Shown here: positions 23,353 to 32,690 of the stretch, in pieces
How the letters are laid out: each line of letters opens with the position of its first letter
Numbering within the stretch: the stretch's first letter is position 1
NCBI GenBank assembly: GCA_964609625.1
Contig: CAZSRS010000040.1
Span: 1-36,140, forward strand
DNA length: 36,140 bases
Direction of reading: 5' to 3'
DNA from: G963674665 sp964609625
Lineage (GTDB): Bacteria > Desulfobacterota > Desulfovibrionia > Desulfovibrionales > Desulfovibrionaceae
Translations under genes and position numbers: made by a program
Notes under the pieces: model-generated
Seen by the model: the letters and a program-made list of their open reading frames with translations, nothing else
Told to the model about the DNA's origin: nothing
Database searches by the model: none

Positions 23353-23365
23353 GGCAAAGCCCGCC

Positions 23366-24247
23366 CTATACGCGCTCGGCGCTGGCCCTGCCGAACAGCC
23401 CAGAAGGTTTGACAAAGAGCAGCAGGAGCAGGATGATGAAGGCGAAAGCGTCCTTGTAGGCCGAGGAGATGAACCCCGCGCCAAAGGACTCCAGCACCCC
23501 CAGGATCAGGCCCCCGGCCGCCGCGCCGAAGGGGTTGCCCAGGCCTCCCAGGATGCATGCCGAAAAACCCTTGAGCCCGAGCAGGATTCCCGTGTCGTAG
23601 GACGTCAGGGTGATGGGCGCGAGAATGGCCCCGCCGATGGCTCCTACCGCGGCGGAGATCATGAACGAATACAGCACCATGCGCGGTACGCCCACACCCA
23701 CCAGATAGGCGGCCTTGGCATTGTGGGAACAGGCCAACATGGCCTTGCCGAACAGCGTTCTGCTGAAGATCAGCTTCAAAGCCACCAGCAGCAACAGAGC
23801 TATACCCAGAATCCAGAGGCTCTGGGGCAACACCGTGGCCCCCAGCAAGGGCAGGGGATCCATTCCAGTGAACGGCGGCAGGGCGAAGGTGTCCTTGCCC
23901 CAGAGCAGCATGGCCACGCCGCGGATCACGATGGACAGGCCGATGGTGATGATGACCAGCTGGATCACCCCCCCCTTTTTAACGGGGCGGATGGTGAATC
24001 GCTCCATGCAGGCGCCCACGATGGTGGTGACCACGATGGCCAGGAGGATGGCCAGGAGCAGGGGAAGCCCCAACACGGCATTGAAGTAGACACTGAGCAT
24101 CCCCCCCAGCATGACGAACTCGCCCTGGGCGAAATTGATGATGCCGGTGGTGTTGAAGATGATGGTGAAGCCCAGTCCGGTGAGACCGTAGGTGGCGCCG
24201 ACGGTGAGCCCGGAAACCAGATATTGCAGCAGGCTGGATAGGGTCAT
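23366..24247 (-). CDS. livH: Branched-chain amino acid ABC transporter permease LivH
   Basis: This 293-residue permease partner of LivM shows the family start LLQYLVSGLTVGATYGLTGLGFTIIF with TGIINFAQGEFVMLGGM. The coupling segment FSRTLFGKAMLACSHNAKAAYLVGV and the C-terminal GFSACILGGLGNPFGAAAGGL (in pieces) are also present. Eight or so membrane segments are visible. It starts 148 bases after livK; the gap contains a potential hairpin. This arrangement usually yields more binding protein than permease. Confidence 0.95.
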   Translation of the reverse strand: MTLSSLLQYLVSGLTVGATYGLTGLGFTIIFNTTGIINFAQGEFVMLGGMLSVYFNAVLGLPLLLAILLAIVVTTIVGACMERFTIRPVKKGGVIQLVIITIGLSIVIRGVAMLLWGKDTFALPPFTGMDPLPLLGATVLPQSLWILGIALLLLVALKLIFSRTLFGKAMLACSHNAKAAYLVGVGVPRMVLYSFMISAAVGAIGGAILAPITLTSYDTGILLGLKGFSACILGGLGNPFGAAAGGLILGVLESFGAGFISSAYKDAFAFIILLLLLFVKPSGLFGRASAERV

Positions 24248-24313
24248 GATTCAGTGGTCGCGTTTTGTGTCGTTTTCCCTGTGCCCGATGTCCGCGGGCG
24301 AAGGCGTGAAATC

Positions 24314-24346
24314 GCCGGGGACAACCCATGGGGGGGCGCCCCCGGC
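24314..24346. promoter_or_regulatory. Hairpin between livK and livH
   Basis: GCCGGGG (24314-24320) is complementary to CCCCGGC (24340-24346), with a G-rich 19-base loop. No T tract follows on the minus strand, so it is more likely an mRNA-stabilising or partial-attenuation structure behind livK than a full terminator. This is inferred from symmetry and position. Confidence 0.45.
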
Positions 24347-24395
24347 AATCGCGGTTCTTTTGAGCGTAAGGCGGACGACTTGTCAAGCTGGTGCG

Positions 24396-25535
24396 TCATT
24401 CAACGATCTTCCAGTCCCCGTTCACGATTTCGATCATGGTGAAGGCACCGGCATCCAGGCCGTTGTGATCCTCGGGCGAGAAGTTGAAGATGCCGGCCGT
24501 GCCGACGTGCCCGGTGATCTGCTCCAGGGCGTCACGGATGGCTTTGGGATCATCCGTGCCCGCCTTCTCGATGGCCGCTTTGAGCAGCATCACGCCGTCC
24601 CAACCGTGTCCGCCGAAGGTGGACACCGGGCTGTTGAAACGGCTTTCGTAGAGCGTCTTGTATTGGAGAAGCACTGCCTTCTGCGGGTTGTCTTCGGGTA
24701 GTTGCTCGGCCACGATGAGCCGGCCGGCCGGCAGCAGCAGCCCTTCGGCCGCGTCTGCGGCGAGTTCGATGAACTTCTTGGAGGCCACGCCGTGGCTCTG
24801 ATACAGCGGAGTCTCGATGCCCAGCTGTTTGCGGTTGCGGGCGATGACGGCCGGGCCGGGGTTGGTGCCCCAGCAGATGATGGCGTCGGGATTGGTGCTC
24901 TTGATCTTGGTCAACTGGGCGGTCATGTCGGTGTCCTTGGGACCGTAGACCTCGTCGGCCACCAGTTCGAAGCCCTCCGCGGGGACCAGTTCGCGGATGA
25001 AGGCCCGACCGGCCTGGCCGAAACCGTCGGAGACCGTGATGGCCGCGATCTTCTTGTAGCCCCGTGCCCTGGCGTGCTCCAGAATCTTGAGCACCGCGTA
25101 GCGGTCCGAGGGGGTGTTCTTGAACACGTAAGGCAACACCGGCACCACGATCTTCTCGGCCGAGGCGCAGGACATCAAGGGAATCTCGTGCTGCCCCGGC
25201 TTCATGGCCACGGCCAGGGAGTTCCCCGAGGTGGTGGGGCCGATAACGGCCACGACCTTGTCCTTGCGCAACAGCTTGTCCATGTTCAGCACGCACTTGT
25301 TCACGTCGGTTTCGTCGTCGTAGACGATCACCTCCAGGGGGCGGCCCAGGACGCCTCCCTGCTGGTTGATCAGATCCACCGTGAGTTCGACGGTGTTTTT
25401 CTCGGGCTCACCCAGGAAGGAGGCCGGACCCGTGACAGAGAAAATCGCGCCGAGTTTGATGGGTTCGACCGCGAAGCCGGAGCCGGCCGAAAAGGTGACC
25501 GCGAGTAGACAGGCAAGAATGAAGCGAAGTTTCAT
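24396..25535 (-). CDS. livK: Periplasmic branched-chain (or aryl) amino acid binding protein LivK/LivJ type
   Basis: This 379-residue protein has a Sec signal peptide (MKLRFILACLLAVTFSAGSGFA, in pieces; mature from about residue 23) and the type I periplasmic-binding fold of Leu/Ile/Val-binding proteins. Motifs are IKLGAIFSVTGPASFLG, NTVELTVDLINQQGGVLGRP (in pieces), VVAVIGPTTSGNSLA, KKIAAITVSDGFGQAG and STFGGHGWDGVMLLK. It captures the substrate and delivers it to LivHM. Substrate is open: branched-chain, aromatic or other amino acids. Linkage to paaK hints at an aromatic substrate. AAGAGG lies seven bases before the ATG. It is the first gene of livKHMGF-paaK. Confidence 0.94.
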   Translation of the reverse strand: MKLRFILACLLAVTFSAGSGFAVEPIKLGAIFSVTGPASFLGEPEKNTVELTVDLINQQGGVLGRPLEVIVYDDETDVNKCVLNMDKLLRKDKVVAVIGPTTSGNSLAVAMKPGQHEIPLMSCASAEKIVVPVLPYVFKNTPSDRYAVLKILEHARARGYKKIAAITVSDGFGQAGRAFIRELVPAEGFELVADEVYGPKDTDMTAQLTKIKSTNPDAIICWGTNPGPAVIARNRKQLGIETPLYQSHGVASKKFIELAADAAEGLLLPAGRLIVAEQLPEDNPQKAVLLQYKTLYESRFNSPVSTFGGHGWDGVMLLKAAIEKAGTDDPKAIRDALEQITGHVGTAGIFNFSPEDHNGLDAGAFTMIEIVNGDWKIVE

Positions 25536-25625
25536 GAGACACCTCTTTCGTTAGGAAAACCCGGCGCCACCCCGCGCGACGCCCCAGATTTCATGCCACC
25601 CGTTGCGGAGATCGCGCACCCGCCG

Positions 25626-26261
25626 TCAGGAAGACTTCGCGGCCAATGCCGCTGCCATGTCCCGTTCCAGGTGCGTAAGCATGCTGGAAAGGGCCTGGTT
25701 CAGGGCCTTGACCAACCCCTCGGGAGAACGCTCGCCGAACTCCACTTCCTCGGTATAGTCGTTGCAGAACAGCACGTTGTACTGCCCCATGTCGTCCTTG
25801 AGCAGGAAGAACTGCGCGGCGAGCACGGCCTTGGCCCTGCCGGGCACGCTGAAGTCTCCGTAAAGCCTGACAATTGACGACTCCAGCACGTAGTCCGGCC
25901 TGAGCGAACTCGTGGCAGGGGCCACGTGGCTGAAGAGCCCGCTTCCCGACATCCAACCCACCAGGACCTCGGAGAGCTGGTCCTTGGGTTGCACGAGAAA
26001 GAGATTGTAATAGTCCCTGGTGTAGTTTTCGTCGCCCACGCGGTAGACCAGCTCGCGGGAGGCATAGCTGGGCGCCACGTTCATGCGTCGTATCGAGAGC
26101 AGTCCGGCAGGCCTGTCGCCGTACGCCCCATTGGAGCGCTCCGCCTTCAGAACAAAGTACTGCTTCACCGGATCGGGCTGTTCCAGCAGCTTGCCCCCGC
26201 CACACCCGGCAAAGACCAGGCAGGCGAGGAGCGCGAACGCAAGGAGGCCGGGCCTGCTCAT
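25626..26261 (-). CDS. ABC-type transport auxiliary lipoprotein (PqiC/YmbA-like)
   Basis: This 211-residue protein has a signal peptide ending in a lipobox, VFAGC (Cys20), so it is a lipoprotein. The mature part fits the ABC-transport auxiliary family (PqiC-like, DUF330). It starts with PDPVKQYFVLKAE, then LLSIRRMNVAPSYASRELVYR, and a strand DYVLESSIVRLYGDF, followed by KAVLAAQFFLLKDD. In known systems it works in the outer membrane with an MCE protein that bridges the periplasm. Its ATG overlaps the stop of the MCE gene by four bases. It is the last gene of the operon. Confidence 0.85.
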   Translation of the reverse strand: MSRPGLLAFALLACLVFAGCGGGKLLEQPDPVKQYFVLKAERSNGAYGDRPAGLLSIRRMNVAPSYASRELVYRVGDENYTRDYYNLFLVQPKDQLSEVLVGWMSGSGLFSHVAPATSSLRPDYVLESSIVRLYGDFSVPGRAKAVLAAQFFLLKDDMGQYNVLFCNDYTEEVEFGERSPEGLVKALNQALSSMLTHLERDMAAALAAKSS

Positions 26262-27436
26262 CGTAGTTCCACCTCCGGCAGTTGTTCGGTGTCCAACTTT
26301 TTTGGGGGTGCGCTGAAAAAGAGCCGCGAGGGCTGGCGCTCCACGTCCGAGATCAGGTTGTTGAAGCCCTCCACCAGGGTCTTGATGTCTTCCACGATGG
26401 CCCCGATGTTGCCCTCCTGCTCCTGGATGATGTTGTTGACCCCACGCAGGAGACGGTCGAGTTCGGCCGCGCTGCGCCGGATGTTCTCCGAGGCCTTTTC
26501 CACGTTTTCCAGGGTCCCGGGCAGGGCCGACGCGCTCTTCCTGATGGCGGGGTCGGCCAGGAGCTTGTCCAGGCTGTCCGCCGTGTGCTCGAACTTCTCC
26601 GCGGCCACCTTGATGGCCTCCACGGCCTTGACCACCTTGTCCTCGGACTGCTCCAGCATGCGTTTGGCGCTGGCCGCCGCGTCGGCAGCGTCGGGTATCA
26701 GTTGCGTTGCCTTGGGCTCCTCGAGGATGGTGTTGACTCGTTTGAGCATGGTGCGGACCTCTGCCAGGTTCTGCACCAGCAATTCACCGATGTCCTGGAC
26801 GTTGGCCTCGTTCAGGGCCTGGTCCAGCGAGTTGAGAAATTTATCCAGGGTGTCGGCGAAGCGCTCGAAATTGACCCGCTCCAGGTCCCGCATCACGCCA
26901 CCCACGGCCTCCAGGGCCGACTCCAGCCGGCTCATGGTGCTGGGCGCCGAGGGGAAGTAGAGATCCTCGGGCGTCCAGTCGATGGGCAGGGGCGGGTTGG
27001 TTTCCGGGTCGAAGAAGTTGATTTCCAGGAAGGCCACTCCGGTGAGCCCCTGGGTGGTTAGCCGGATGCGCAGGCCCATGTCCACGATTCTCTTGAGCCG
27101 TTCCTCCATGTCCGTGACGGACATGAAGTCCTTGGCGATGTCCTCGTTGAGCTGCATCGCCACCAGCACGTAGCGCGCCGCCCTGGAGTGCTTGTCCTTG
27201 ACCTTGTACTTGTTGGCGATGAAGCCGATGCTGCTTACTCGGCCTATGGTCACCCCGCGGTACTTCACGGGCGCTCCCACGTCCAAACCCTGCACCGACT
27301 CGTTGAAATAGGTCTCGGCCGGGACTGTCGTGCGGAGCAGTTCACTGCCCCCCACGAAGATGACCACTGCCAGGAGGATGCTTACTCCAGTGAGAACGAA
27401 GACACCGATTTTGAAGTAGGTTTTTTGCGATGGCAT
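26258..27436 (-). CDS. mlaD: MCE-domain protein (MlaD-like) of a lipid transport system
   Basis: This 392-residue protein is anchored by one N-terminal membrane helix (about 10-30, IGVFVLTGVSILLAVVIFVGG), followed by the MCE domain (about 38-140). The MCE hallmarks are YFNESVQGLDVGAPVKYRGVTIGRV (in pieces), then RIRLTTQGLTGVAFLEINFF. A long helical, coiled-coil-prone region (about 165-360) follows, unlike the short E. coli MlaD (183 residues) and closer in size to PqiB-type or long MCE proteins. MCE hexamers form a lipid-conducting tube from the inner membrane toward the outer. It starts 15 bases after the ATPase gene, and the lipoprotein gene overlaps its stop. Confidence 0.9.
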   Translation of the reverse strand: MPSQKTYFKIGVFVLTGVSILLAVVIFVGGSELLRTTVPAETYFNESVQGLDVGAPVKYRGVTIGRVSSIGFIANKYKVKDKHSRAARYVLVAMQLNEDIAKDFMSVTDMEERLKRIVDMGLRIRLTTQGLTGVAFLEINFFDPETNPPLPIDWTPEDLYFPSAPSTMSRLESALEAVGGVMRDLERVNFERFADTLDKFLNSLDQALNEANVQDIGELLVQNLAEVRTMLKRVNTILEEPKATQLIPDAADAAASAKRMLEQSEDKVVKAVEAIKVAAEKFEHTADSLDKLLADPAIRKSASALPGTLENVEKASENIRRSAAELDRLLRGVNNIIQEQEGNIGAIVEDIKTLVEGFNNLISDVERQPSRLFFSAPPKKLDTEQLPEVELR

Positions 27437-27451
27437 CGGGTTTCCAGGCGA

Positions 27452-28243
27452 TCAATCCGGTTCGCGGTTGAAAAAACGCCGCACCAAGGGGTTGTCCGAG
27501 TTGTCCCGCAAATCCGCGGGCTTGCCCTCCGCCACTATGCCCCGCGTACGCTTTTCGAGCATTATCACCCGATCCGCTATGGTGTAAATGCTCGGCAGCT
27601 CGTGGGAAACAATGATGAACGTGATGCCCAGGCTGTCGCGCAGGGTCAGGATGAGTTGGTCCAGTCCGGCCGAGGTGATGGGATCCAGCCCGGCCGAAGG
27701 CTCGTCCAGAAAAATCATCATGGGATCCAGGGCCATGGCTCTGGCCATGGCGGCGCGTTTCTGCATCCCCCCCGAAAGCTCCGACGGCATGTGGTGCTCA
27801 TATCCTAAAAGCCCCACCAATGAAAGCTTCATCCGCCCCATGAGGTCCATGGTGTCCTCGGGCAGATCCGTGAACTCCTCCATGGGCAGACGTAGATTTT
27901 CCAGCAGTGTCATGGAGCCGAACAGGGCGCCGGACTGATACGTCACCCCGATCTTACGCAGAATGCGCATCCTGGTCTTCTCGTCCGCATCCACTATGTT
28001 GTCACCGTCGATGATGATGGATCCGGACTTGGGTTCGATGAGACCGATCATGGTCTTGAGCAATGTGCTCTTGCCGCAGCCCGACCCCCCCAGGATCACG
28101 AACACCTCGCCGCGCTGGATGTCGAAGTTCAGGTCCTGCATGATCACCGTATCGCCGTAGCCGATGGACAGATCGCGTACCTGGATGATGGGGCCATCGC
28201 CCCCGCGCCGGGATTTCCTGGGGCTTTCGCACTTGTCCGCCAC
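27452..28243 (-). CDS. mlaF: MlaF-type ABC ATPase
   Basis: This 263-residue ATPase energises the MCE lipid transporter. It has Walker A GGSGCGKST, the Q-loop VTYQSGALFGSMTLLEN (typical of MlaF: YQSGALF), the signature ELSGGMQKRAAMARAMA, Walker B MIFLDEPSAGLDPITSAG and a switch His (VSHELPS). The first 18 residues are basic and poorly conserved. The start is GTG (28243), three bases after the permease stop; GGTGAG just upstream could serve as ribosome-binding site. It acts at the inner membrane with the permease encoded directly upstream. Confidence 0.94.
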   Translation of the reverse strand: MADKCESPRKSRRGGDGPIIQVRDLSIGYGDTVIMQDLNFDIQRGEVFVILGGSGCGKSTLLKTMIGLIEPKSGSIIIDGDNIVDADEKTRMRILRKIGVTYQSGALFGSMTLLENLRLPMEEFTDLPEDTMDLMGRMKLSLVGLLGYEHHMPSELSGGMQKRAAMARAMALDPMMIFLDEPSAGLDPITSAGLDQLILTLRDSLGITFIIVSHELPSIYTIADRVIMLEKRTRGIVAEGKPADLRDNSDNPLVRRFFNREPD

Positions 28244-28246
28244 CGC

Positions 28247-29452
28247 TCACCACCCCACGATGTAGAAGACCACGGCCAGGATGCCGTCGGACACGGCGAT
28301 GAGCACCAGTCCTGTGACCACGGCGGAGGTGGTGGAGGCGCCAACCGCACTGGCGCCGTGCCCCGTGCGCAATCCCCGGTGACAGCCGATGCCCGCCACC
28401 AACAGGCTGAAGACCAGGGCCTTGAACAGTCCGCCCCACAAATCCCCCATACGCAGGGCCGATTCCACGCGCAACACATAGGTCACGAAGGGGTAGCCGA
28501 ACTGCATGACCACGATGGACCCGCCGATGAGGGCAAAGAGAACAAAAAATATCGACAAGATTGGCGTCATGACCATGGCGCCCAGGACACGCGGCACGGC
28601 CAGGAAACGCACCGGGTCCAGTCCCATGGTGTTCAGTGCGTCCACCTCCTCGTTCACCGTCATGGTACCGATCTCCGCGGCAAAGGCCGAACCCGACCTG
28701 CCCGCCAGCAGGATGGCCGTGACCAACGGTCCCAGTTCGCGCACCATGGAGATGGTCAGCAGGTTGGCCACCCAGATGTCGGCGCCGAAACGTTGCAAGG
28801 GCACTGCGGACTGGAAGGCCATGATCAACCCCATGAGAAAGCCTATCAGGGCCACGATGGGCAGGGCGTTGACCCCGGCGCGCTCGCAGACCCAGAAGAA
28901 ATCCTTCCAACGGATGCTGCGCGGATGCAGCAGCGCGATGCACAGCGCCCTGGACAGCTCGCCCACGAAGCTGACCAGATCGGCCATGTCCTTCCAGATG
29001 GCGTAAGCGTTGCGGCCCACCTCTTCCGACAAACTGAATTGGGGGCGTTCCCTGGTGTCCACGAAATCCGTGGGAGCGAACATTTCCACCAAGGGACGAA
29101 ATTCAGCCGAGAGATCGTGGATCTCCAGAAATGACCCCTTCTTGCCTCGACGCACCTGCAATTCGGTGAGCAATCCGGCACCGGCCATGTCCATGTAATC
29201 CACCCCGGCCAGATCCAGCACGAGCTTTTCCATGCCGCAGGCGTCGGCCAGGCCCATGACATCTTCCCAGATCCCTGCCACCCCCTCGTAGTCGAGTCGG
29301 CCCCGGATCTTGATGATCTTGATGCTGTTCCGATCCTCGGAGGTCACCGTGGGCATGGCGGAACACGTCACCACTGCCTCGCCAGGAGATTCGGATGCAT
29401 TCTCCCGTCCGCCCCCCGAAGTGGCCTGGGTGTTGCTCTCGAACTCGTTCAT
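28247..29452 (-). CDS. mlaE: MlaE-type permease with N-terminal STAS domain
   Basis: This 401-residue protein fuses two parts. Residues about 42-140 form a STAS domain (KIIKIRGRLDYEGVAG, LVLDLAGVDYMDMAGAGLLTELQ), which corresponds to the separate MlaB protein of E. coli. Residues about 165-401 form the MlaE permease with GVNALPIVALIGFLMGLIMAFQ (in pieces), LLTISMVRELGPLVTAILLAGRSGSAFAAEIGTM (in pieces) and VEALNTMG-like VDALNTMGLDPVRFL. It should sit in the inner membrane and pass phospholipids to or from the MCE protein. The start has a weak ribosome-binding site. The metalloprotease gene ends 86 bases upstream on the same strand. Confidence 0.92.
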   Translation of the reverse strand: MNEFESNTQATSGGGRENASESPGEAVVTCSAMPTVTSEDRNSIKIIKIRGRLDYEGVAGIWEDVMGLADACGMEKLVLDLAGVDYMDMAGAGLLTELQVRRGKKGSFLEIHDLSAEFRPLVEMFAPTDFVDTRERPQFSLSEEVGRNAYAIWKDMADLVSFVGELSRALCIALLHPRSIRWKDFFWVCERAGVNALPIVALIGFLMGLIMAFQSAVPLQRFGADIWVANLLTISMVRELGPLVTAILLAGRSGSAFAAEIGTMTVNEEVDALNTMGLDPVRFLAVPRVLGAMVMTPILSIFFVLFALIGGSIVVMQFGYPFVTYVLRVESALRMGDLWGGLFKALVFSLLVAGIGCHRGLRTGHGASAVGASTTSAVVTGLVLIAVSDGILAVVFYIVGW

Positions 29453-29538
29453 GTCCCGTGACTTGCCTCGTGACAGGTCATTGTTGTCTGTGCGATGCGG
29501 GAAGAAGGATCGCCAGGTTACAGGACCTCTGCCCCGGA

Positions 29539-32514
29539 TCAGAGCAGGCGTTCCAGGTTCCAGCCTTCGGCCGCGAAACGCTCCAAGGCCTGGCGCGAAC
29601 CCAGGACGCTGACGTCGCCGGCCTGCGCGGCCTTGTCACAGGCCTGGGCCATGCGCTCGAATTGGTCTGGGTCGGCCCCGAGCACCTGATCCCGCATGCG
29701 TTGGCGCCGCTGCTCGTCGTCCCTGCCGCACCAGCGCAACATGGAGGTGTAGCCCTTGGCGTCTGGAAGCAGATGTGCGTCGATATCCCCCACCACCCCG
29801 ATGATCCCCTTTTCCAAGAGGCTGCTGTCGTCCTTGATTCCGCGAACATACTGTCCGCTTTTATCGAAGATATCAATGGTTTTGGTGATGCCGGGGTCGC
29901 GGTAGGAGGCAAAGGCCAGACAGCCGGCGATCCTGTCCAGGATGCAGAAGGCGCCGTAGGCACCGCCCTGAACCCTGACACTGTCCCAGAGCCAGCCGGT
30001 GCTCAACAATCTGGTGGCAACCAGGGCCGCGCCGTCGAATGTGTAGTCCAGGGCGCGGAGGTTGACGCCTTTGGCCACGAAATTCACGTTGGCCGGGATG
30101 GTCAACCCTTCCCTGCTCCGGTCGAGACCCAGAGCCACCCCTCTAGGGTAGGCGTAGGCCATGCCCAACAACGCTTCCAAACCTCCCGCGGCAGCCGCTT
30201 CCAGGCAGGCCGTGGCCGGCAGGACCGCACCAGCCGCGGCCAGCAATGGAGAGGCGTCCCTGAATCCCGCCTCGGGTGTCGTGATGTTATACAGCAGATT
30301 CTCCCTGTTCAGGATCAGGGAGCGCATGTCTTCCAATGCCCGCTGCAAGGGGGAAAGGTCCCCGGCCGTCACGGAACACAGCCGACGCAGGAACAGCAGC
30401 TGGCTTACACCGTTGAAAAACTCGTTCAGTCGACCCGACTCAGAGAGCCGCGCCATGACCCTGGAGAGCGCCATCCTGTGCCCCATGGGGATCACTCGCT
30501 CCTCCAGACCGGCAAGCTCCTCCTGCAGGAGTTGCCGCAAGCGTTCCTCGTCGTCGAAGCGAGCCTCCGCCAGCAGTTCCTCCAGAATGTCCGCCATGTC
30601 CGGCGCCTTTTCCAGCGTGGACTTGCCCCGTAGCAGGAACATGGCCCGGGCCTGCTCTGCATCGTGCACCGAGGTGACCAGCGTGTCGGGTTCGATGCCG
30701 CCGGTCTTGCGGGCGATGAGGGTGCTCATGGAGGCGTAGTCACGCCGGGCCGTGCCCATTTCCAGTAGGGCGCGGCCGAACAGCGGCACCAACGGCACCA
30801 GGGCCGGTCGCTGCATCAGCAGGGGGCGCATGTCAAAGGCCAAGTCGACATACAAAAGGCCGGTGGTCTCGATGTCGTGGAACAGGCAGGGCCGTCCTCC
30901 CACGTCGCACTCCTCCAAGTGGATGGACGTGTTCCCGCGAGGCAGATCCGCGACACACAGCCTGGGCAGACGCCGCAGGACCTCGGGTGCGTCGGGTGTC
31001 TGCTGCAACTTGGCCAATTCCTCGGCCGCGGCTTCCAGCTCCCGGCGCTGCTCGTGGCTCATGGAAGCCACCATCCCTGCCAGCCTGCTTTGCTCACGCT
31101 CCTGTGCACGGCTGTCCAGTTCCTCGTCCGGCACGAGCAGCAACGTGCTGCGGCTCTGATTCTCCAGAAACAACTCGCGCAACATGGTTTCGAAGAAGCG
31201 TTCCCCTGCCTGGATACGCTCCTTGATTTCGGCCAGGGGCGCCTCGAAGGCCAGGGGTTCCATGGGATCCCGATCGTACAGCCAATTGGTCAGCGCGCGT
31301 AGCATCAAATGCAGGCCGCGGGGAAAGGACCCGGTGTTGTTCTCGCGCAGGTCGAATTCCGTGCTGTTCACGGCCGCCTCCACCAGTTCCGGCGGCAGTC
31401 CCTCGCGGACCAAACGCTCCAGGGTGCGCAGGATCAGTTCCTCCACCTCGCCGGAGCGTTCTGGGTCCATGTTCCGCAACCCTGTGGAAAAATAGGACTG
31501 CAAGAGCTCACTTTCCAACCCCACGCCGGCCAGATCCTCGCCCAGTCCGGAATCCAGCAGGGCTTTGCGCAAGGGGGCGCCGGGCAGCCCCACCAGCATG
31601 GTCTCCAGCATGCTCCAGGCCAGGCTCTGGGCAAAGGAGCGCGCTTCTGGGAAGAGCCAGTTGAGCACGAACATGCCGCGCTTCCTGCGGGAGTCGTCGG
31701 GTTCGGCCGCATAGGGCAGGACCAACCGCCTGGGCGCGCTGAACGGAGGCTGCATGCGGATGGCCGAATCCACCTCCAGCCGGCCAAAGGGCGTGATGAT
31801 CTCGTTCACCAACTCCAGCCTGCGTTCCTCGGGGTCGTCGCCATGGAAGAAGAAGCGGGCGTTGCTGGGGTGGTAATAGGTGCGGTGAAAGTCCAGGAAC
31901 TCCCCATGGCTGAGTTCGGGGATGACTTCCGGGTCGCCCCCTGAATCCAGGCTGTAGATGGTGTCCGGATACATGGACTGCTGGGCGCGCTCGTGCAATA
32001 CGGCATCGGGCGAGGAATAGGCGCCCTTCATTTCGTTGAGCACCACTCCCTGCATCTCCAGGCCGTGGGGTGCGTCCTCCGAGGGCGTCAGCCGCCACCC
32101 CTCCTGCCGGAAAACATGCTCGGGCAACAGAGGATGGAACACCGCATCCATGTAGACGTCGATGAGGTTGTAGAAGTCCTGTAAATGGCAGCTGGCCACG
32201 GGGTAGCAGGTCTTGTCCGGATAGGTGAAGGCATTGAGGAATGTCTTCAACGAGCCCTTGAGCAGTTCCACGAAGGGCTCCTTGAGGGGGTACTTCCTGG
32301 AGCCGCAGAGCACGCTGTGCTCCAGGATGTGGGCCACGCCCGTGGAATTGCACGGCGGGGTGCGCAGGCTCACGCCGAAGACCTTGTTCTCGTCGTCGTT
32401 CAGCAGCGAGAGCAGCTCGGCGCCGCTGCCCCGGTGCCGCCAGAGCCTGGCCAGGGAGGCGATCTCCGGGATGTGGCGCTCCGTGACGAGTTCAAAACCA
32501 TGCACAAGCGTCAT
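29539..32514 (-). CDS. Insulinase-family zinc metalloprotease (presequence protease PreP type)
   Basis: This 991-residue M16C-type protease has the inverted zinc motif HILEH (H62, E65, H66) followed by KEPFVELLKGSLKTFLNAFTYPDKTCYPVAS (in pieces). The distal zinc ligand is probably E161 in VVLNEMKGAYSSPD. The whole two-halved PreP fold is covered: an N-terminal catalytic half, a hairpin linker (about 490-540, with QEREQSRLAGMVASM) and a C-terminal non-catalytic half with RVQGGAYGAF and FASYRDPG. Such enzymes degrade short peptides in a closed chamber. No signal peptide is visible, so it is cytoplasmic. AAGGAG five bases before the ATG at 32514 gives the start; the frame is open to 32700. Confidence 0.94.
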   Translation of the reverse strand: MTLVHGFELVTERHIPEIASLARLWRHRGSGAELLSLLNDDENKVFGVSLRTPPCNSTGVAHILEHSVLCGSRKYPLKEPFVELLKGSLKTFLNAFTYPDKTCYPVASCHLQDFYNLIDVYMDAVFHPLLPEHVFRQEGWRLTPSEDAPHGLEMQGVVLNEMKGAYSSPDAVLHERAQQSMYPDTIYSLDSGGDPEVIPELSHGEFLDFHRTYYHPSNARFFFHGDDPEERRLELVNEIITPFGRLEVDSAIRMQPPFSAPRRLVLPYAAEPDDSRRKRGMFVLNWLFPEARSFAQSLAWSMLETMLVGLPGAPLRKALLDSGLGEDLAGVGLESELLQSYFSTGLRNMDPERSGEVEELILRTLERLVREGLPPELVEAAVNSTEFDLRENNTGSFPRGLHLMLRALTNWLYDRDPMEPLAFEAPLAEIKERIQAGERFFETMLRELFLENQSRSTLLLVPDEELDSRAQEREQSRLAGMVASMSHEQRRELEAAAEELAKLQQTPDAPEVLRRLPRLCVADLPRGNTSIHLEECDVGGRPCLFHDIETTGLLYVDLAFDMRPLLMQRPALVPLVPLFGRALLEMGTARRDYASMSTLIARKTGGIEPDTLVTSVHDAEQARAMFLLRGKSTLEKAPDMADILEELLAEARFDDEERLRQLLQEELAGLEERVIPMGHRMALSRVMARLSESGRLNEFFNGVSQLLFLRRLCSVTAGDLSPLQRALEDMRSLILNRENLLYNITTPEAGFRDASPLLAAAGAVLPATACLEAAAAGGLEALLGMAYAYPRGVALGLDRSREGLTIPANVNFVAKGVNLRALDYTFDGAALVATRLLSTGWLWDSVRVQGGAYGAFCILDRIAGCLAFASYRDPGITKTIDIFDKSGQYVRGIKDDSSLLEKGIIGVVGDIDAHLLPDAKGYTSMLRWCGRDDEQRRQRMRDQVLGADPDQFERMAQACDKAAQAGDVSVLGSRQALERFAAEGWNLERLL

Positions 32515-32690
32515 CGATGCTCCTTCGTCATTTCTGGAATGTCGCTGCAAACGCCGCGACTCGGGGAGGTATACATGAGCTTTGGGCGGAGTGGAACTCT
32601 TTCCGCCCCGCCCATCCGACGCCGGTGCCTTCAACCCTGTCGCCGGGCAACGCCCTTGACATCCAACACCCGCGCGAACATGGAAAAGGC

